In this document: positions 1 through 12,022 of the stretch, one piece after another | Numbering within the stretch: position 1 is the first letter of the stretch | Layout of the letters: each line of letters opens with the position of its first letter | Made by a program: the position numbers and the translations under genes | Notes under the pieces: generated by a model | What the model saw: only the letters and a program-made list of their open reading frames with translations | Told to the model about the DNA's origin: nothing | Database searches by the model: none | Source of the DNA: Casuarina equisetifolia | Taxonomy: Eukaryota; Streptophyta; Magnoliopsida; Fagales; Casuarinaceae | Direction of reading: 5' to 3' | Length of the DNA: 64,000 nucleotides | Assembly (NCBI GenBank): GCA_028551475.1 | Contig: CM052355.1 | Span: 19,427,543 to 19,491,542 of the forward strand

Positions 1-120
1 GAGGGAGCGAGGGAGGGAAGTGGAGACAGAGAGAGAGCAGGCGTTTGGCGTGAACTGTAAGGAACACAGAGAGTGTGTTTTTTGTGGGTTAACGAGGGAG
101 CGAGACGACATGGGACAGGG

Positions 121-122
<2 letters not shown>

Positions 123-155
<33 letters not shown>
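123..155. repeat. (GA)n microsatellite
   Basis: An uninterrupted GA dinucleotide run of about 33 bases is visible directly. Confidence 0.97.
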
Positions 156-157
<2 letters not shown>

Positions 158-841
158 TAAACGGCGGTGAAGCGACGTTAGTAATCAACTCTGAGATAGA
201 CAAAGAGGTACTCGAATGCAGCGGCCGTCATTGGTACTTGCCGTTTCCCAAAGTAGTAGTACTTCCTGTACAGCTACGCTCTAGTGGATAACCCACGCGC
301 AGAAGACGCGCATAGCAACTCACGGAGCAGGCACGAGCGAGGTGCGGTGGCGCGTACAATGACAGTAGAGAGAGGCCAGTGGAGCAGTGGGTACGAGAGA
401 CCACGATGGCGATAAGGGTCGGAGAATTGGATGGCCTGCGTAACTTTGTCGTTGCAGGAAGACTCCAAATTTCCATTTTTGACCCTTCCACGTATCCGGT
501 TCTTTGTCGCTTTGCTGCCATCCGGTAACGAAAGGCAGAGCAAAAATATGTCTTCTCCTTAACAATCACAAACGTTTTCTATTTTTTGCGACGGGCCTCA
601 GAAAGCGGGGCAACAACTTCTTTTTAAATATTTAAAAATTTTAATTTTAATTTTAATTTTAATATCATATTAAAAAACTTATTATTTAACTCAACAACAA
701 ACTTAAAAAATAGTAAAATTTATCATTCTAGATTTTTTTTTCTTAGAAAATTTCACCAAAAAAAAAAATGTAAAATGATAAAAGTATACTAAAATATAAT
801 TGCCACGCTCCCAATTGATTAGTAAAAGGAATAATATATAT

Positions 842-844
<3 letters not shown>

Positions 845-892
<48 letters not shown>

Positions 893-896
893 GAGA
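845..896. repeat. (GA)n microsatellite
   Basis: A GA run of about 50 bases, interrupted once by GATA near its end. It follows a short TA run. Confidence 0.97.
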
Positions 897-1110
897 GGGG
901 GTAGGAATCACTTAAAAAGTCATAATGTTGAGGACCAACTGCCTGACCTTACGACACAGGAAAGAGCCCTCAAACGAATGGGTTAAATAGGTAGGGGAGG
1001 GGGACCTGCAGCCAGCGAGACTTAGCAGACTGTGTAACCCAAATAATTGTCTATTATGTCAGCGATATTTAGCCCTCCAGTCTACTCCCCTCCCCTCTCC
1101 CCTAAGAACA

Positions 1111-1152
1111 AAGCCAAAGCCAAAGCCTAAGGCTAAGCCTAAGGCTAAGCCA
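1111..1152. repeat. Short minisatellite of AAGCC(A/T)AAGG-type units
   Basis: Tandem 6-base units of the form AAGCCA, AAGCCT and AAGGCT follow one another for about 40 bases. The pattern resembles a degenerate telomere-like or minisatellite array but is too short to be a telomeric tract. Confidence 0.7.
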
Positions 1153-1246
1153 CGGTTAGGTTCGACTTAGGAGGATGCGCAGAAATAGTGAAAGCGCTTC
1201 GTATAAGGCTGCCCATGCTTCTTCTCCTTTTTAAACAAACATTATA

Positions 1247-1279
1247 GCTACTGCTACTGCTACTGCTACTGCTGCTGCT
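1247..1279. repeat. (CTA/CTG)n trinucleotide repeat
   Basis: About ten triplets of CTA and CTG type in a row, ending in CTGCTGCTGC. It lies about 70 bases upstream of the ATG at 1346. If that exon is real, the repeat would be in its 5' leader. Confidence 0.85.
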
Positions 1280-1345
1280 CCGTTGTCCGCCGACCAGTTA
1301 AGCTACTCCGTTTAACAAACAACAGAGCTATTGTTACTCTCCGAC

Positions 1346-1509
1346 ATGGCGCTATCTGGGACCCACTGCCTTATCGGCTTTATCGGTGCTTCGAAATCCT
1401 CCGAGCTTCCGTTCGGTTCGTTTTCCTGTGACACAGACAAGCAATTTGTCCTGTTAGAACCAAACAGTTTCGCTCTCACAAAAAGTTATTTTCACCCGAA
1501 ACAACATAA
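1346..1509 (+). CDS. Possible first exon of an unrecognised, perhaps plastid-targeted protein
   Basis: An open frame starts at ATG 1346 and runs for 54 codons plus two bases. It ends at a good splice donor (AA followed by GTAAGATC at 1510). The peptide starts MALSGTHCLIGF and is rich in Ser, Phe and Lys with few acidic residues, which resembles a chloroplast transit peptide. A CTG-rich leader precedes it. I could not find a second exon in phase. A GC-rich open stretch at 1777-1893 is in the wrong phase and ends in a stop. I do not recognise the protein. It may be a relic exon or chance. Confidence 0.25.
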
Positions 1510-2018
1510 GTAAGATCATAGTACCACCGGTTGTTTCTTGGGAACATTGTTCGGTATTCTCTCTCTCTCTTTTTTTTTAATTTATTTAAAAAGCTTCTTT
1601 TTGAAAAACACGGGTTTTAATTTTGACAAGTTACAAACGTAGTCGCTAATCACGCATACAGCACAGTAACATTTTCTGTGAGTAGGGGCAGGCAGGGCAC
1701 ATGCATCTAGTGGACCACGTTACTTGACTTTCGCGTGGCACAATCTGAAAGCACCTACTCCCTATTGCCTAAACAGCAGGCCTGGCCTGGAGAAGTGACA
1801 GCAGATGTACTAAGAGACATAGGCAGCAATGAACCGGCGGCGTCGTCACCGGTAACGCCGGCGTGGGCTTTTATTTCAGGATTTACTTCTTGATGGGTCC
1901 CCTGTCCTAGGCGTTCAACGCAGGGGTCTCCCCAAAAGGCTGAGCCGATATTGGGAGACGATGGTACTGTCATCTCTTTGCATAAAAAGAGGTGAAATAT
2001 TAAATCTTTTTGCAATCG

Positions 2019-2019
<1 letters not shown>

Positions 2020-2052
<33 letters not shown>
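2020..2052. repeat. (TTTA)n microsatellite
   Basis: About eight TTTA/ATTT units in tandem are visible directly. Confidence 0.95.
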
Positions 2053-2504
2053 TGCCCTTTTCCCTGTTTGATAATCTGGTTTATGTAATGATTGGGGGAG
2101 ATTCTGATTTCGCGTTTAACCCCATAGCATGATCGCCACGTGGGGTCGAGAACTTTCATTCCCAATGCAACTGGGTCGGATAAATATTACGATGATATGC
2201 CAACAAGTTGCAGGGATCTCGAACGGAGGAAGAAAAGAAGTAAGATCTTTCGCTAGCAGGGCTAGTTTTAAATTGTTTTTTCTTAAAACAAATATTTCAT
2301 CAAAAAAATCTATAAAATATATTTTTATCGTTAATAAAATCATAATTATATTTATTTACTTCTAAAATAAGATAGCATTTTCAACACATTACTTCCGGAT
2401 CAACAACTGGACAATTATCTAAATGTAAAGATTCACATCAAAAAGTAAATTATAGCTTTAATACCATCTTATAATAAGAAGATTTTAAGCATGAAAGAGG
2501 TGTA

Positions 2505-2507
<3 letters not shown>

Positions 2508-2540
<33 letters not shown>
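2508..2540. repeat. (AT)n microsatellite
   Basis: An uninterrupted AT dinucleotide run of about 33 bases in AT-rich non-coding DNA. Confidence 0.95.
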
Positions 2541-2544
<4 letters not shown>

Positions 2545-4838
2545 CTTATATTATTACTACTAATAATATATTTTTTATTGCATGCAAATTTTAGAATGAA
2601 ATCTTTTTATTTTAACATTTTTAATATAAACATTTAAATCATTTTATCTCGTTAATATATGAGATCATAACAGGTGTGTTTTGCACCGAGTGTTGGGCCA
2701 AGAAATAGGGGTCAAAGGAGTCAGAAGGAGAAGGGCAGGATTTGACTTGGGGGCAGAAGTGTGATGTGAAAGGGATTAATGAGGGCCCCGCGGATGTTGT
2801 TGGGAGAATAAAGAAGGGGGGTTGATGATACCCAACATAGGACTCGTGACGGCTATCTTCTTCTACTCTATAATGTTCAGAATTAGGGGTATTATTTATG
2901 AACTCAACCAACAGGGAACGCAGTGAAAGTCTGGCTTCTGTTCCTTTTTACTGCCGTTATTATAATATATGCTCAGACTTTTAACCCAGCTCGGGTACAA
3001 CAGAAGATTTTGGCACACATCCCCATATTGGGGCACGAGCCCTGTGTTTTTAACCTTTTTTTTTTTTTTTTAATATTATTATTTTGCTATTATATGAGAA
3101 AGTAGGGTGAAATATCCAACGGATTTAAATGGGGGTGTTAAAGCCTGTGTATGTCCAAGGCCCTTTGTTCCTAAAAGTTGCGGCAGTTGCCAAAAGAGGT
3201 TTGCGGATGAAAAATCTGGTTATGAACCCCTTTGGGTTTGCTAGGTCAAGCCATTCCTAAAAGGAAACTTAGAATCTGTAGATGGAACTGTAGCTTTATC
3301 CTCAATTTGTACGGTGAAAATGTTCTTGGATGTAACAGTATGCACCATAAAATTCTACCGTTTGTGGTCTAAACAGTGGGGGTGGGGATGGGGATGGGGA
3401 CTGGACATTATGGGCGTCGGCCTCCTCAATCAACAACTCAACTGTTAAGCCACTGTTCTTTAGTTCACAGGACCACACTCTTACATGAACTAATCAATGT
3501 TTGTCTCTTGAATAAGAATGTGGTTACAAAATGGTGGTTAAGTGGCCTCATAATCATACCATGATTTAAAATGGGTCATTCACAAGAAAAAGTAATAGTT
3601 GGTGATATATTATCCTTATACATGAAAACTAGTTATTTAATTTCTCAGAGTTTACTCCATTGGTAAATTACAAATGTTGTTACAGCCATTGTTTGGTTAC
3701 AAAATGGTGTTGTATGGAAATTCTATTAATTAAAAAAATTCTTTTACTTTTCGATGGTAGCCTATAGCTTGTGATCAACAAAATTTATGTAGAAGCCTCT
3801 TTGTAGAAAGCTAAACACAACTAATTGAAGGTCATATTATGCTAAACTTGTCTTGTATAAGTATATTTAAAAAAAAAAAAAGGTAACATATATTCTCCAC
3901 CTAAGTCTTGCAAAATTACAATGCAAGTCCACCAAAGGGAGCCATTGAGATAAAACTTTTGTTGTGAAAGATTTATCTTTACAATTAAGCTAGCCAATGA
4001 AGTTGTAAGAATAGGGATAAAATAATCTTGAATGATTGACCAAATCATGTAATGATGTAAAACAGATATTTAGATGTCTGAGTCAAGGAAAGAAAAACAG
4101 AAGTTAAGAATGCAAGACAGAAAGGGGCAACGAAGAATTAAAAAATTGTTGAAACGCCTACTAATTCAGTAGTAAGTAAATGTTGTAGATGTTGTCTGGG
4201 TCCTTCTAGTCCTGGGCTCGACGACACCAGTTATCTTCTACCTGAGAGTAGGACTTCTTGGTTACCCCTTAAGAAAACCGTAGCTTGTAGTTTTTAGTGG
4301 TAGGAAGGTGTAATCTTGTGATTGTTGCGATATTTTTGTATTGTGGGAAAGTTGCTGTTCAATACAACGTTAAGCTACTAAATCTTCCTTGAATCCAACT
4401 GCGTGTTGCTGTGAGATACTGCAACTTTTTGAGGCTATAAGAATCCGGGCGAAGCATTAATCAACTTGTTTTCAGCATTGTTTTTGTCTGTTGAGAGAAG
4501 TATAAAGAAACCAAAGGAAAAAGAAAATAGTGTTGCTCAGAACTGTGCTCTATGGCGGACAGAAAAGGGCAAAGCTAGAAAATAACGTTTTTGCAATTAA
4601 AGCTAGAAAAAGGCAAAGCTCCAAATATTCTTCCTGTAGTCAAAGCTCTGACAGAGAATTGAAGGAAAATAAGAAGGAAAGACTGATTGAGAAATGACAA
4701 ACAGAAACGCAATACGCCCTTTCAGAGCCCAAAGACAAATGTTTCGTAGCTGTTATGAATGACCAAATCGCAACAAATGTTCTTTGTGACAAAAGAAGTT
4801 CATTCTAACAGATGGACAACATGTTTCTTCTCTGCTTG

Positions 4839-7800
4839 TCACGATGATGGATCAGCATTATGCCATCCCTTGGCGCAAGGTGGGATGCTCATAAACTCAT
4901 CGAATTCCTTCACATGAATGTCACAGCACTTCCACTGCAATATTATATATGCCACAAAAGCATGTATCAAGATTTAGTTATAAATACGTTGATAAAGACA
5001 CCTCCAGAAGAAAAAAGATATGCATCTCACCCCCCTCAGGCGGTCATGAAAAACAGCGGGACCAGGGTGGTAACTGCATGCAGCCTCGTGATTATCCTTT
5101 TCCTTGAAAGTTTTACCACATCCTTTATTTCTGCATGTCTGAGGCTGGTTTATATCAACAACCTTCTTTGCTGGAGCAGGCGAGCCCTGAATATTTGTGT
5201 TAAGACTTGCGGGCTTCGGATTAATCTCTTTAGCTTGTGAGCCTTGAAAGACACAACTTGCTTCAGCTTACAAGGAAAATAAATTGTTTCTGAAACAAAT
5301 GGACAAGCTAAGGAATAAAGAGTCTTAGAAGTTGGGGGTTTTGAGCACCAAAACAACAATTTTTTCTCAAAACAATACCATCGCAAGCACAATCTTTTAC
5401 AGGATTGACCTTATGAATTCATCATTCCACCTCCTATTCCTGAAGGAAAACATGCCGTTTTGTCCAAAGACCATTGACGAGAATACAAAAATTTAACTAT
5501 CTTATTACCCAAATTCTAAGCATTATACAATGAACTTTCGGTTCATTTGGTTATCTCATTACGCAACGAACTTTTCTTCTGCAAATAAGTCTTCATTGTT
5601 TTACATGACAGTTGTAGTTTATCACGCCCTAAAACAGAAGGATTTTTCTAGCTTTAGAACTGGTATAATTACACTGTTTTATCTTGAATCATAATGAGAC
5701 TTCTGAGTTTATTGCCTTGACCCCATTAATGTTTCATACTCCTACTTGCCAATGATCTCCAGAGCCGATGTCTTTTCCTCTACTCCAAACATAATGGTTA
5801 GCAAGTGGTCATGGCTTTGATCCTGTACGAGTGTGTGACTTGTATTTACCTCTAAAATTATTTCATGATCCAGCTAAACTATCTAACAATGTTTTACCAA
5901 TTTCATTTCTATGAGGTAATCCAATTGACTAACTAACCTACCAAAGTAAAAGCATAGACATGAGATTACCATGATCAGAGCAAAAGAAACCCTGCTGGCA
6001 TCTAGAGCAAGTTTCTTTCGAAGATGCATCTCTTGCAGTATTTGAAGAGGGTACAGAAACCTGAGGATTCTTTCGAGTAAAAGCTTGCAATACTGGCTTC
6101 TCAGCTGTGTGCTTGCCTGTCTTACATCTTCATTACCAAAGAAAATTAAACATCTTATTCTGACATAAATATGAACAGATAACTATAATTTAAGGCAAAC
6201 TTCAAGATAGTTGTAGGTGCAGCAGCAACACCAAAGAATTAGGAATCTACTACTACTATCTGGATATGTGCAACAGGGCCTAAATCAATCAAGGAAATGG
6301 TAAAGGGTGAAAAAACTTTCCATTCTTCACGTGTTTATGTGTGTCACTCAACTCTTCAAATCGTACTGCTGGTATGTGCTATGTCAGCGCAACATACCTC
6401 TTCTCAAAGCTTTCTCCTTTCTCTCCCCATTCCTAGAATGAGGACCATCAAACGCAACACCCACCCAACCCCACCACCCCGGCGCGTGAAAAGAAAAACA
6501 AAACCCTGACAGAGACACCCAGAATGTGAAAGTTCTAGTGGAATCGGAATTCATCTCCCTTGTCACTTTGAAATCACCTGCTTATCCAGGGCTCGGAAAC
6601 AACAAACGCAGGACGCAAATTCTCAAACAGTTTACTGTTTTACATGAAGCATTACCATCATAGTCTACTTTGGATATTAGGAAGTCCATTGGGTTATTCC
6701 ATAAAGTTAAATCAGTATGGAAAAAAAAATCTATCATTAAAATGATGAAATAAGATATCCCCCTTTTAAACGGTCAACTAAGTAAGAGATAGCAGTGTTG
6801 ACAAAAATATTCAATGGGACCAGGACAAAGTCAGTAAGGTGATGTGTTTACCATGTATGTCCAATCAACAATCTATAAAGGTGTGATCAATCAACTATGT
6901 GACTGCTCGAGAAAAAAAAGTAGGATATGTACCTTTGACTCGCATATAAATAGTTCAGAGAACAAAAACCATAATTAAGGGTAAGCTTCTGCGGTGTAGA
7001 AATGTCCTCCTTAAATTCCATGAAGGGGAGCAAATCCAGTGGTTCTCCTTCAAACTCCTAATAGTTGACAATGGTTCCTACAAAATGTGTTTCGATTCTT
7101 CACAAAGATCTAACCCAATCCACTATGTCCGGTAGCTCCTATTGTGACCCGGAGATTTCTCCACACCCAAAAAGTAAAACAAGAAAATTTGTTCACATAC
7201 TAGTACCAATCTTGCGTACATACTGTCAGAGACACAGAGAGAGAGAGAGAGAGAGAGGAGTTGATTCATATCTTGTGAGATGTACGACACAACTTAATGT
7301 AATAAGTATTTGGAAGAGACAAATCTGATTACTGCTTTAAATTTCAGCAAGTCTTACTCAATCTAGGCACTCTATTCGGTAAAGGATGCCAAACTCAAAG
7401 GAAAGCAAAGAATTCATATCACGGAGCTAAAATACAATGTATAACTTTGAGACAACAATGAACTCACCCCGGAATCTCCAAAAATAGAGTAAAATCGTGA
7501 CTTCTTTTCTTGCAACAACTCCATTCCTTAATTCCATCGTGAAATATGGGCTGGATAGAAGAACAAAATATACGAAAGAAACAAAATGAATCTACTCAAT
7601 TGCGAAAAAACAGAGAGAAAACATTGGGGTAAACTATGAAACAAAGCATGTTTTATCAAACCAAAATTAAGTATATTAGGAAATGCTTACCCCCTGATAA
7701 AAGAATCCACGAAGGCAGTAAAGACCAACGTCAATCGAGAAATTGAGGCAAAAAACAAAAAGGCCCAAGTTAACAACAAACTGAAGAAAAAGCAAGGTAG

Positions 7801-7990
7801 GATAGAAAAATCAAAAAAATTCAAAGACAGAGGCAAAGGTAAAATATCCTAGAAGGAATCAGTTTAAAGAAAAGAAGAGAATTACCGATTCGTGGTATTG
7901 ACAAGAACCTTCCGGGTTGTCGTCCTCGGAGAAGGTGGCGTCGCACCCAATCCGCTGGCACCGAACCCTAGCCACGCCTTGCACCTCCAT
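4839..7990 (-). CDS. RAR1: RAR1, CHORD-domain co-chaperone of plant disease resistance
   Basis: Five exons on the minus strand, 7990-7886, 7550-7468, 6127-5970, 5242-5031 and 4934-4839, join in phase with GT-AG borders to give 217 residues. The Arabidopsis protein is of similar length. CHORD-I starts at Cys11 ([10 protein letters not shown]) and continues through [11 protein letters not shown]. The plant-specific CCCH segment reads [13 protein letters not shown], with Cys103, Cys106, Cys112 and His115. CHORD-II starts at Cys152 ([20 protein letters not shown]) and ends in [10 protein letters not shown]. All zinc-ligand motifs look intact. RAR1 is known to bind HSP90 and SGT1 and to stabilise NLR receptors in the cytosol and nucleus. 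ATG 7990 is chosen because CHORD-I begins ten codons later. The first Gly of the usual SGP junction between exons 1 and 2 is absent. The gene looks functional. Confidence 0.96.
6330..6935. repeat. Segment of RAR1 intron 2 duplicated at 13800-14493
   Basis: This part of RAR1 intron 2 matches 13800-14493 in the same orientation. Shared stretches include CTCTTCTCAAAGCTTTCTCC, TTCTCACTTTGAAATCACCTGC-type blocks and ATCAACAATCTATAA. The other copy carries an extra block of about 105 bases near 14255-14358. Borders are approximate. Confidence 0.85.
7231..7257. repeat. (GA)n microsatellite in RAR1 intron 2
   Basis: A short GA run inside RAR1 intron 2, visible directly. Confidence 0.9.
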
Positions 7991-9023
7991 TCGCTCTTCG
8001 ACAGTGACAAGAAAAAGAGGAAGGCGAAGACGAAGAAGAAGACTTCGACGACAACTTTAATACTTTGTTTGATTCCAGCGCTTTGTAGAAAAAGAAGGTC
8101 GGAGCATCCTTTCTAGTCACCAATTGATGAAAGGGAGGGCTCGTATAATCGACTCACGGCCCAAGCCCCGGTCAGAATACGCTTGCCCATCTGAACAGGA
8201 ACACGTTTTGTGATTCGCCATGCTTGCAGAAAATGACGCTAGTTTCTTTAGAATTCAAATAATGTGGCTGGGGCTATCTATTGATTCATTTTCCAAATGT
8301 TCACATAAATTATCTTCATTGAAAAATCATTTGCAAGAAAAATTGACTTTCTTATTTACAGAATACGGAGGACAAATAGATAGAAAGGAGAAAACAAGTT
8401 TCTATTCATTTGAATGTGATTGGAAGTCTAGATAAAGTAGAAAACATATGATGTTCCCAAAAAAGCACACGACGTGAAGTTTAAAGGTGCATGGAAATAT
8501 GATTACGGTGTTAATAAATTTTATATTAAATAAATATATCCTAGAAAGTTAACATGCAAGATTGGGGTTAATAGTTAGAAAGAGAATAACAAAATAAAAT
8601 GTTCCTAGACTTACTAATATGTCTAAGCCTTTTGACTAAATGATTCAAGAATATAACAAATAGTATCAAAAGTAGCAAAGTTCAAATTATAATTAATTGC
8701 ATTAGGTTGTAATAAGATCTTCCTTAGCCCACGGCGATTGGACAATTGAGAGTGAAGTTAAGCTTGTACAAAATGGTGAAACATAACGGCTTATTATATT
8801 AGAGTGTAAACCAAAGAAGATTCTATGTTTTCCCTATCATTATTAGATTAAAATTTTCAATTGTAGAGGATGGGTGGGGTCATTCGATAAGATATTGAGA
8901 TTATGTGGGATTTCGGTTTTCAGAGAAGGTAAAAACTGAAAATTGTTATAACGAGGGTGACGTTTGAATTCTTTATCTCTTTATTTCTCTTTTTCAGTGA
9001 TCCTTAAGAAAACGATTTTTATG
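7991..9023. other. RAR1 upstream region, no gene seen
   Basis: About 150 bases next to the RAR1 start are GC-richer and probably hold its promoter and 5' leader, reading leftwards. The rest is AT-rich with no coding pattern I can support on either strand. Confidence 0.5.
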
Positions 9024-11384
9024 GAAACATAATCAAGACTCATTTAGTAGAGGTAACAGAATCAAGAGTAGTACAATAACCAATGCATTCAACTGGGAAA
9101 CGAACATCACCCAGTTTTTGTTCTATCATTTGTGATTTGTTGAAGATCTAACATAGCCTTTGAAGAAGCCTAGTTTCTCTAATGAAATGTAGACAAAGGA
9201 GTGATCGGCCACATTGTGGGCTAGTTGGTTTTGGAAGCATGATTATATACAAAAGCCAAATTGCAAACAAGTTTATTTTTCTTCGCGGATTTTTCATTTA
9301 TTTAAGTGACTGGCATGCTACACCACTTTACGACATCTCAAGTAAAAAAAAAAAAAAATCAGATAAATGTTATAGAAACAAGTCCAGAAAAAGCTTATGG
9401 TTTATTTTATTTTATTCTTTTTCAAGTAAGTCCATAGATAACAGAGTAGTTGCAGTAGATCACATAGATCTTAAAGGAACGACCAAACCTACTTGTTGAT
9501 CAGCTGCACTACTGTTGAAGCTGGTACCATCAAATCCTATCAAACAGGAAAGCAAAATGATAAGTAACAGAACGTAAGATCAAACACCAAGGACTAACAT
9601 GATAACAACCTTCAAGGACCGGATTCCATTTCAAATATGAGTATGGGCTATATCTAATTTAAAACCCTAAAGTATTAAGTAAGAGATTTGATTTCTTTAT
9701 AAATATTGTATTTAATATATTCTTTAGTAATGTAAGATTTATTTATTACATCTTCATAAACTCCCTCACTCTAATGGTCAAATTATTGGACCATCATAAT
9801 GTTGCACAATTCCAAACATCCTCTCACCATAATGGTCCAATTATTTGGCTATCATGGTGCAATATCATATGAGCAGTGCACATATTCAAACCAATGGAAG
9901 CCCACAAAGGTGCTAAGGAGAATCCTAACTTTGATGCTATATTACATTTTGTATAAAAGGATTGATATTTAACTTAAAATCCATAGATAATAAAAGATAT
10001 ACTCTTGTCATTAATAAGATCAAGCTTACACATATCTACTTCCGATATAGGATAAGCATCCTTAATACACCCTTTTCGCATAATTGAAGAAACATTATTG
10101 GTGGGAAATTTAAGGATGGTGAGGGTTTATCATAACACATCAGGAAGGAAGTCATGACTCTATTATATTAAAGTAATGAAATCCATTCTAAAACTCATAG
10201 GCAATAGGAAAAATTCCCTGCCATTAATAAAGGTTCATGTATCTCTACTTTTGATGTGAGATAGGTATCCTTAATAAAACCATTTTGTATAGTGAAAGAA
10301 ACATCATTGATGGACAAATTGAGAATAATGAAGGTTTATCACAACATATTAGGAAGGAGGCCACAACTTTGATGCCATGTTTAAGTAATGGGACCTATCC
10401 TAAAGTTTAAAAACAATAAAGGTATATACCCCTGCCATTAATAATATTGGACTCACGTATCTTTGCTTTTGATGTGGAACAAGCATCATTGTTAGAAAGT
10501 GAAAGAAAATTTGCTTTTAAACATGGACAAGAACAGTCAAAAACAAATTCCAAGAACTAGGAATGGAGAACAAGCCAATCCTACTTTTAATATGCGTTTC
10601 TCTAAACATAGCTGATGACAGTTTTGGAAACCGTTAGGTTGGAACTAGTGGTCGCTCACAAGTACTTCCATAAAATAAAAGTAGGAAATATGCCAATTAC
10701 ACATCAACGTAGCAATGTTCTCATGACCTTGCCAAGCTATCTTATACATTTTCCATTGAAAATGTATACTATAATCCTCACTCTATTAAAAATTTCCAAG
10801 ACTTTGAAGTGTTCTTTTACCATTCTTTTCTCTTCTTTTTTCCCAACAATAAGGGCTTAACTCATTGATTTTTGAATCTACCATGCCAACCTTTAAAGGC
10901 CAAAAATATTATAAGTATATAAGTATATCTTTTAGTCGAAGAACATAAAAATTGAGAACTAGATACATAAGATCCATAAAAAAAATGACCACAACCCAAA
11001 GCTTATTAAATGGACTTGTTATGCAAGGCAAACAGAACCCATAGGAGATCATCCCTGATGCCAAAACACTACTAATAATCTCTTTCCAAAAACTCCTTAT
11101 TCAAGAGGCAAAGTCTGCTAGGCCAAAGGTTTCTCTATCTATGCCTCATCTCTATGCATATATATAATGGAAAAGTAACATGGAAGAAGCGAGGAACCAC
11201 TCCAGGAAATTCAAAAGGGACAAGAAAGAGACAAAACTCGACTCAATCAAGAGCCAAAAGCTGAAGGATGTAAAGTATTCAATAAAAATAATGTCAATAC
11301 AAAGCTCACTCCCCTATAAAGCTTGCCCCTCAAATTCTTTCCAGGTACACCAAATCGGACTAACTATAATGTATCCAAAACAAC
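9024..11384 (-). pseudogene. Partial copy of KEA5 (part of intron 1, exon 2, part of intron 2)
   Basis: This segment matches 33235-34913 inside KEA5, same orientation, with many substitutions. It contains a copy of the 44-base KEA5 exon 2 at 9536-9493, with the same length and intact AG and GT borders. It would read FDGTSFNSSAADQQ where the gene reads SDGTSFNSSVADQQ. The left border falls within about five bases of the KEA5 exon 3 acceptor. The match is interrupted by unrelated repeat DNA from about 9650 to 10525. No other KEA5 exon is present, so it cannot encode a transporter. Confidence 0.88.
9960..10515. repeat. Three degenerate tandem units of about 200 bases
   Basis: Three diverged units start near 9960, 10171 and 10381, the last truncated. 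Each carries versions of CTGCCATTAATAA, ATCTCTACTTTTGATGTG and GAAAGAAACATCATTG. The array lies in the DNA that interrupts the KEA5 partial copy, so it arrived or expanded after that duplication. Its origin, perhaps an LTR relic, is unclear. Confidence 0.7.
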
Positions 11385-11528
11385 TTCAACTTCTAATCAA
11401 TTTGAAATCAAGGAAGATTTGACTTTCACAACTAAATGCTTCAATCCAAGCCAAATGATGAATATGCTGAACATGTCGCGTATTTACAAATAAATTGGTC
11501 TAATAGATATATAGCTGAATATAAGCAT

Positions 11529-11888
11529 ATGACTTTCTAATCAATTTGAACTTCTATCCTTTAGTTAATCTCTTCTTTTAAACATTGGAAAAGCCAGATA
11601 AGTTGAATATAAAATTTGGGAAATGAAGACAACCTGTAGGTCAAGACAAGGGATTTCCTCGAGAGTAGACTGATTTAGAGAGAATAGAATCTCTCAAAAT
11701 GTGAAGCATTTGACTTTCTAATCAATTTCAAATCCTATGCTTTGATTAATCTTTTTTCTTTAAACACTAGGAAAAGTGGGATAAGTTGAATATAAAATTT
11801 GGGAGATGAAGACAAGTTGTAGATCAAGACAAGGGGTTTCCTAAATATTAGATTGATCTAAAGAGAATGGGATCTCTCGAGGTGTGGA
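11529..11888. repeat. Tandem duplication of about 180 bases upstream of the aldo-keto reductase
   Basis: Two head-to-tail units, about 11529-11706 and 11707-11888, share GACTTTCTAATCAATTT, GATAAGTTGAATATAAAATT and GAATCTCT/GGATCTCT blocks. A shorter diverged third piece may follow at about 11905-11955. The array ends roughly 80 bases upstream of the TATA-like element of the reductase gene, so it could form part of the promoter. Confidence 0.8.
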
Positions 11889-11971
11889 GAGGACGATTTC
11901 AAATCAAGACAAAACAAGTTATTCCGTTTACTTGAGATTAGACTGACTAGCATCTCACCCCAACCTATCTG

Positions 11972-11979
11972 CATTATAA
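11972..11979 (+). promoter_or_regulatory. TATA-like element of the aldo-keto reductase gene
   Basis: CATTATAAG lies about 50 bases upstream of the ATG at 12023, in a short GC-richer stretch. The distance fits a TATA box with a short leader. No experimental start site is known from the sequence. Confidence 0.45.
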
Positions 11980-12022
11980 GCCTGCCGAGGGGAGGGGAGC
12001 AACATGAAATTGCCTGGAGAAA

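Larger units (their letters stand above)
1..1345. other. Non-coding left flank with simple repeats
   Basis: I see no gene that I can support here. The first 600 bases are GC- and GA-rich with short open frames on both strands, none recognisable. From about 600 to 850 the sequence is AT-rich. Simple repeats at 123-155, 845-896, 1111-1152 and 1247-1279 are listed separately. The part from about 1200 to 1345 could be promoter and 5' leader of the doubtful exon that starts at 1346. Confidence 0.5.
1510..4838. other. Non-coding region between the doubtful exon and RAR1
   Basis: This is mostly AT-rich sequence with a TTTA run (2020-2052) and an AT run (2508-2540). A GC-rich, coding-like patch lies at 1777-1980. 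It holds a 38-codon open frame ending at 1893 and a second open run in the same frame after the stop, but nothing I recognise. The stretch 4140-4838 probably includes the 3' end of the RAR1 transcript. Confidence 0.4.

Noticed and set aside
1111-1152. Interstitial telomere sequence
   Set aside because: The units are AAGCCT/AAGGCT-like and not TTTAGGG, and the array is only about 40 bases.
10615-10860. Possible small gene in the KEA5 partial copy
   Set aside because: It corresponds to KEA5 intron 1 sequence, and the open frame is not kept in the other copy.
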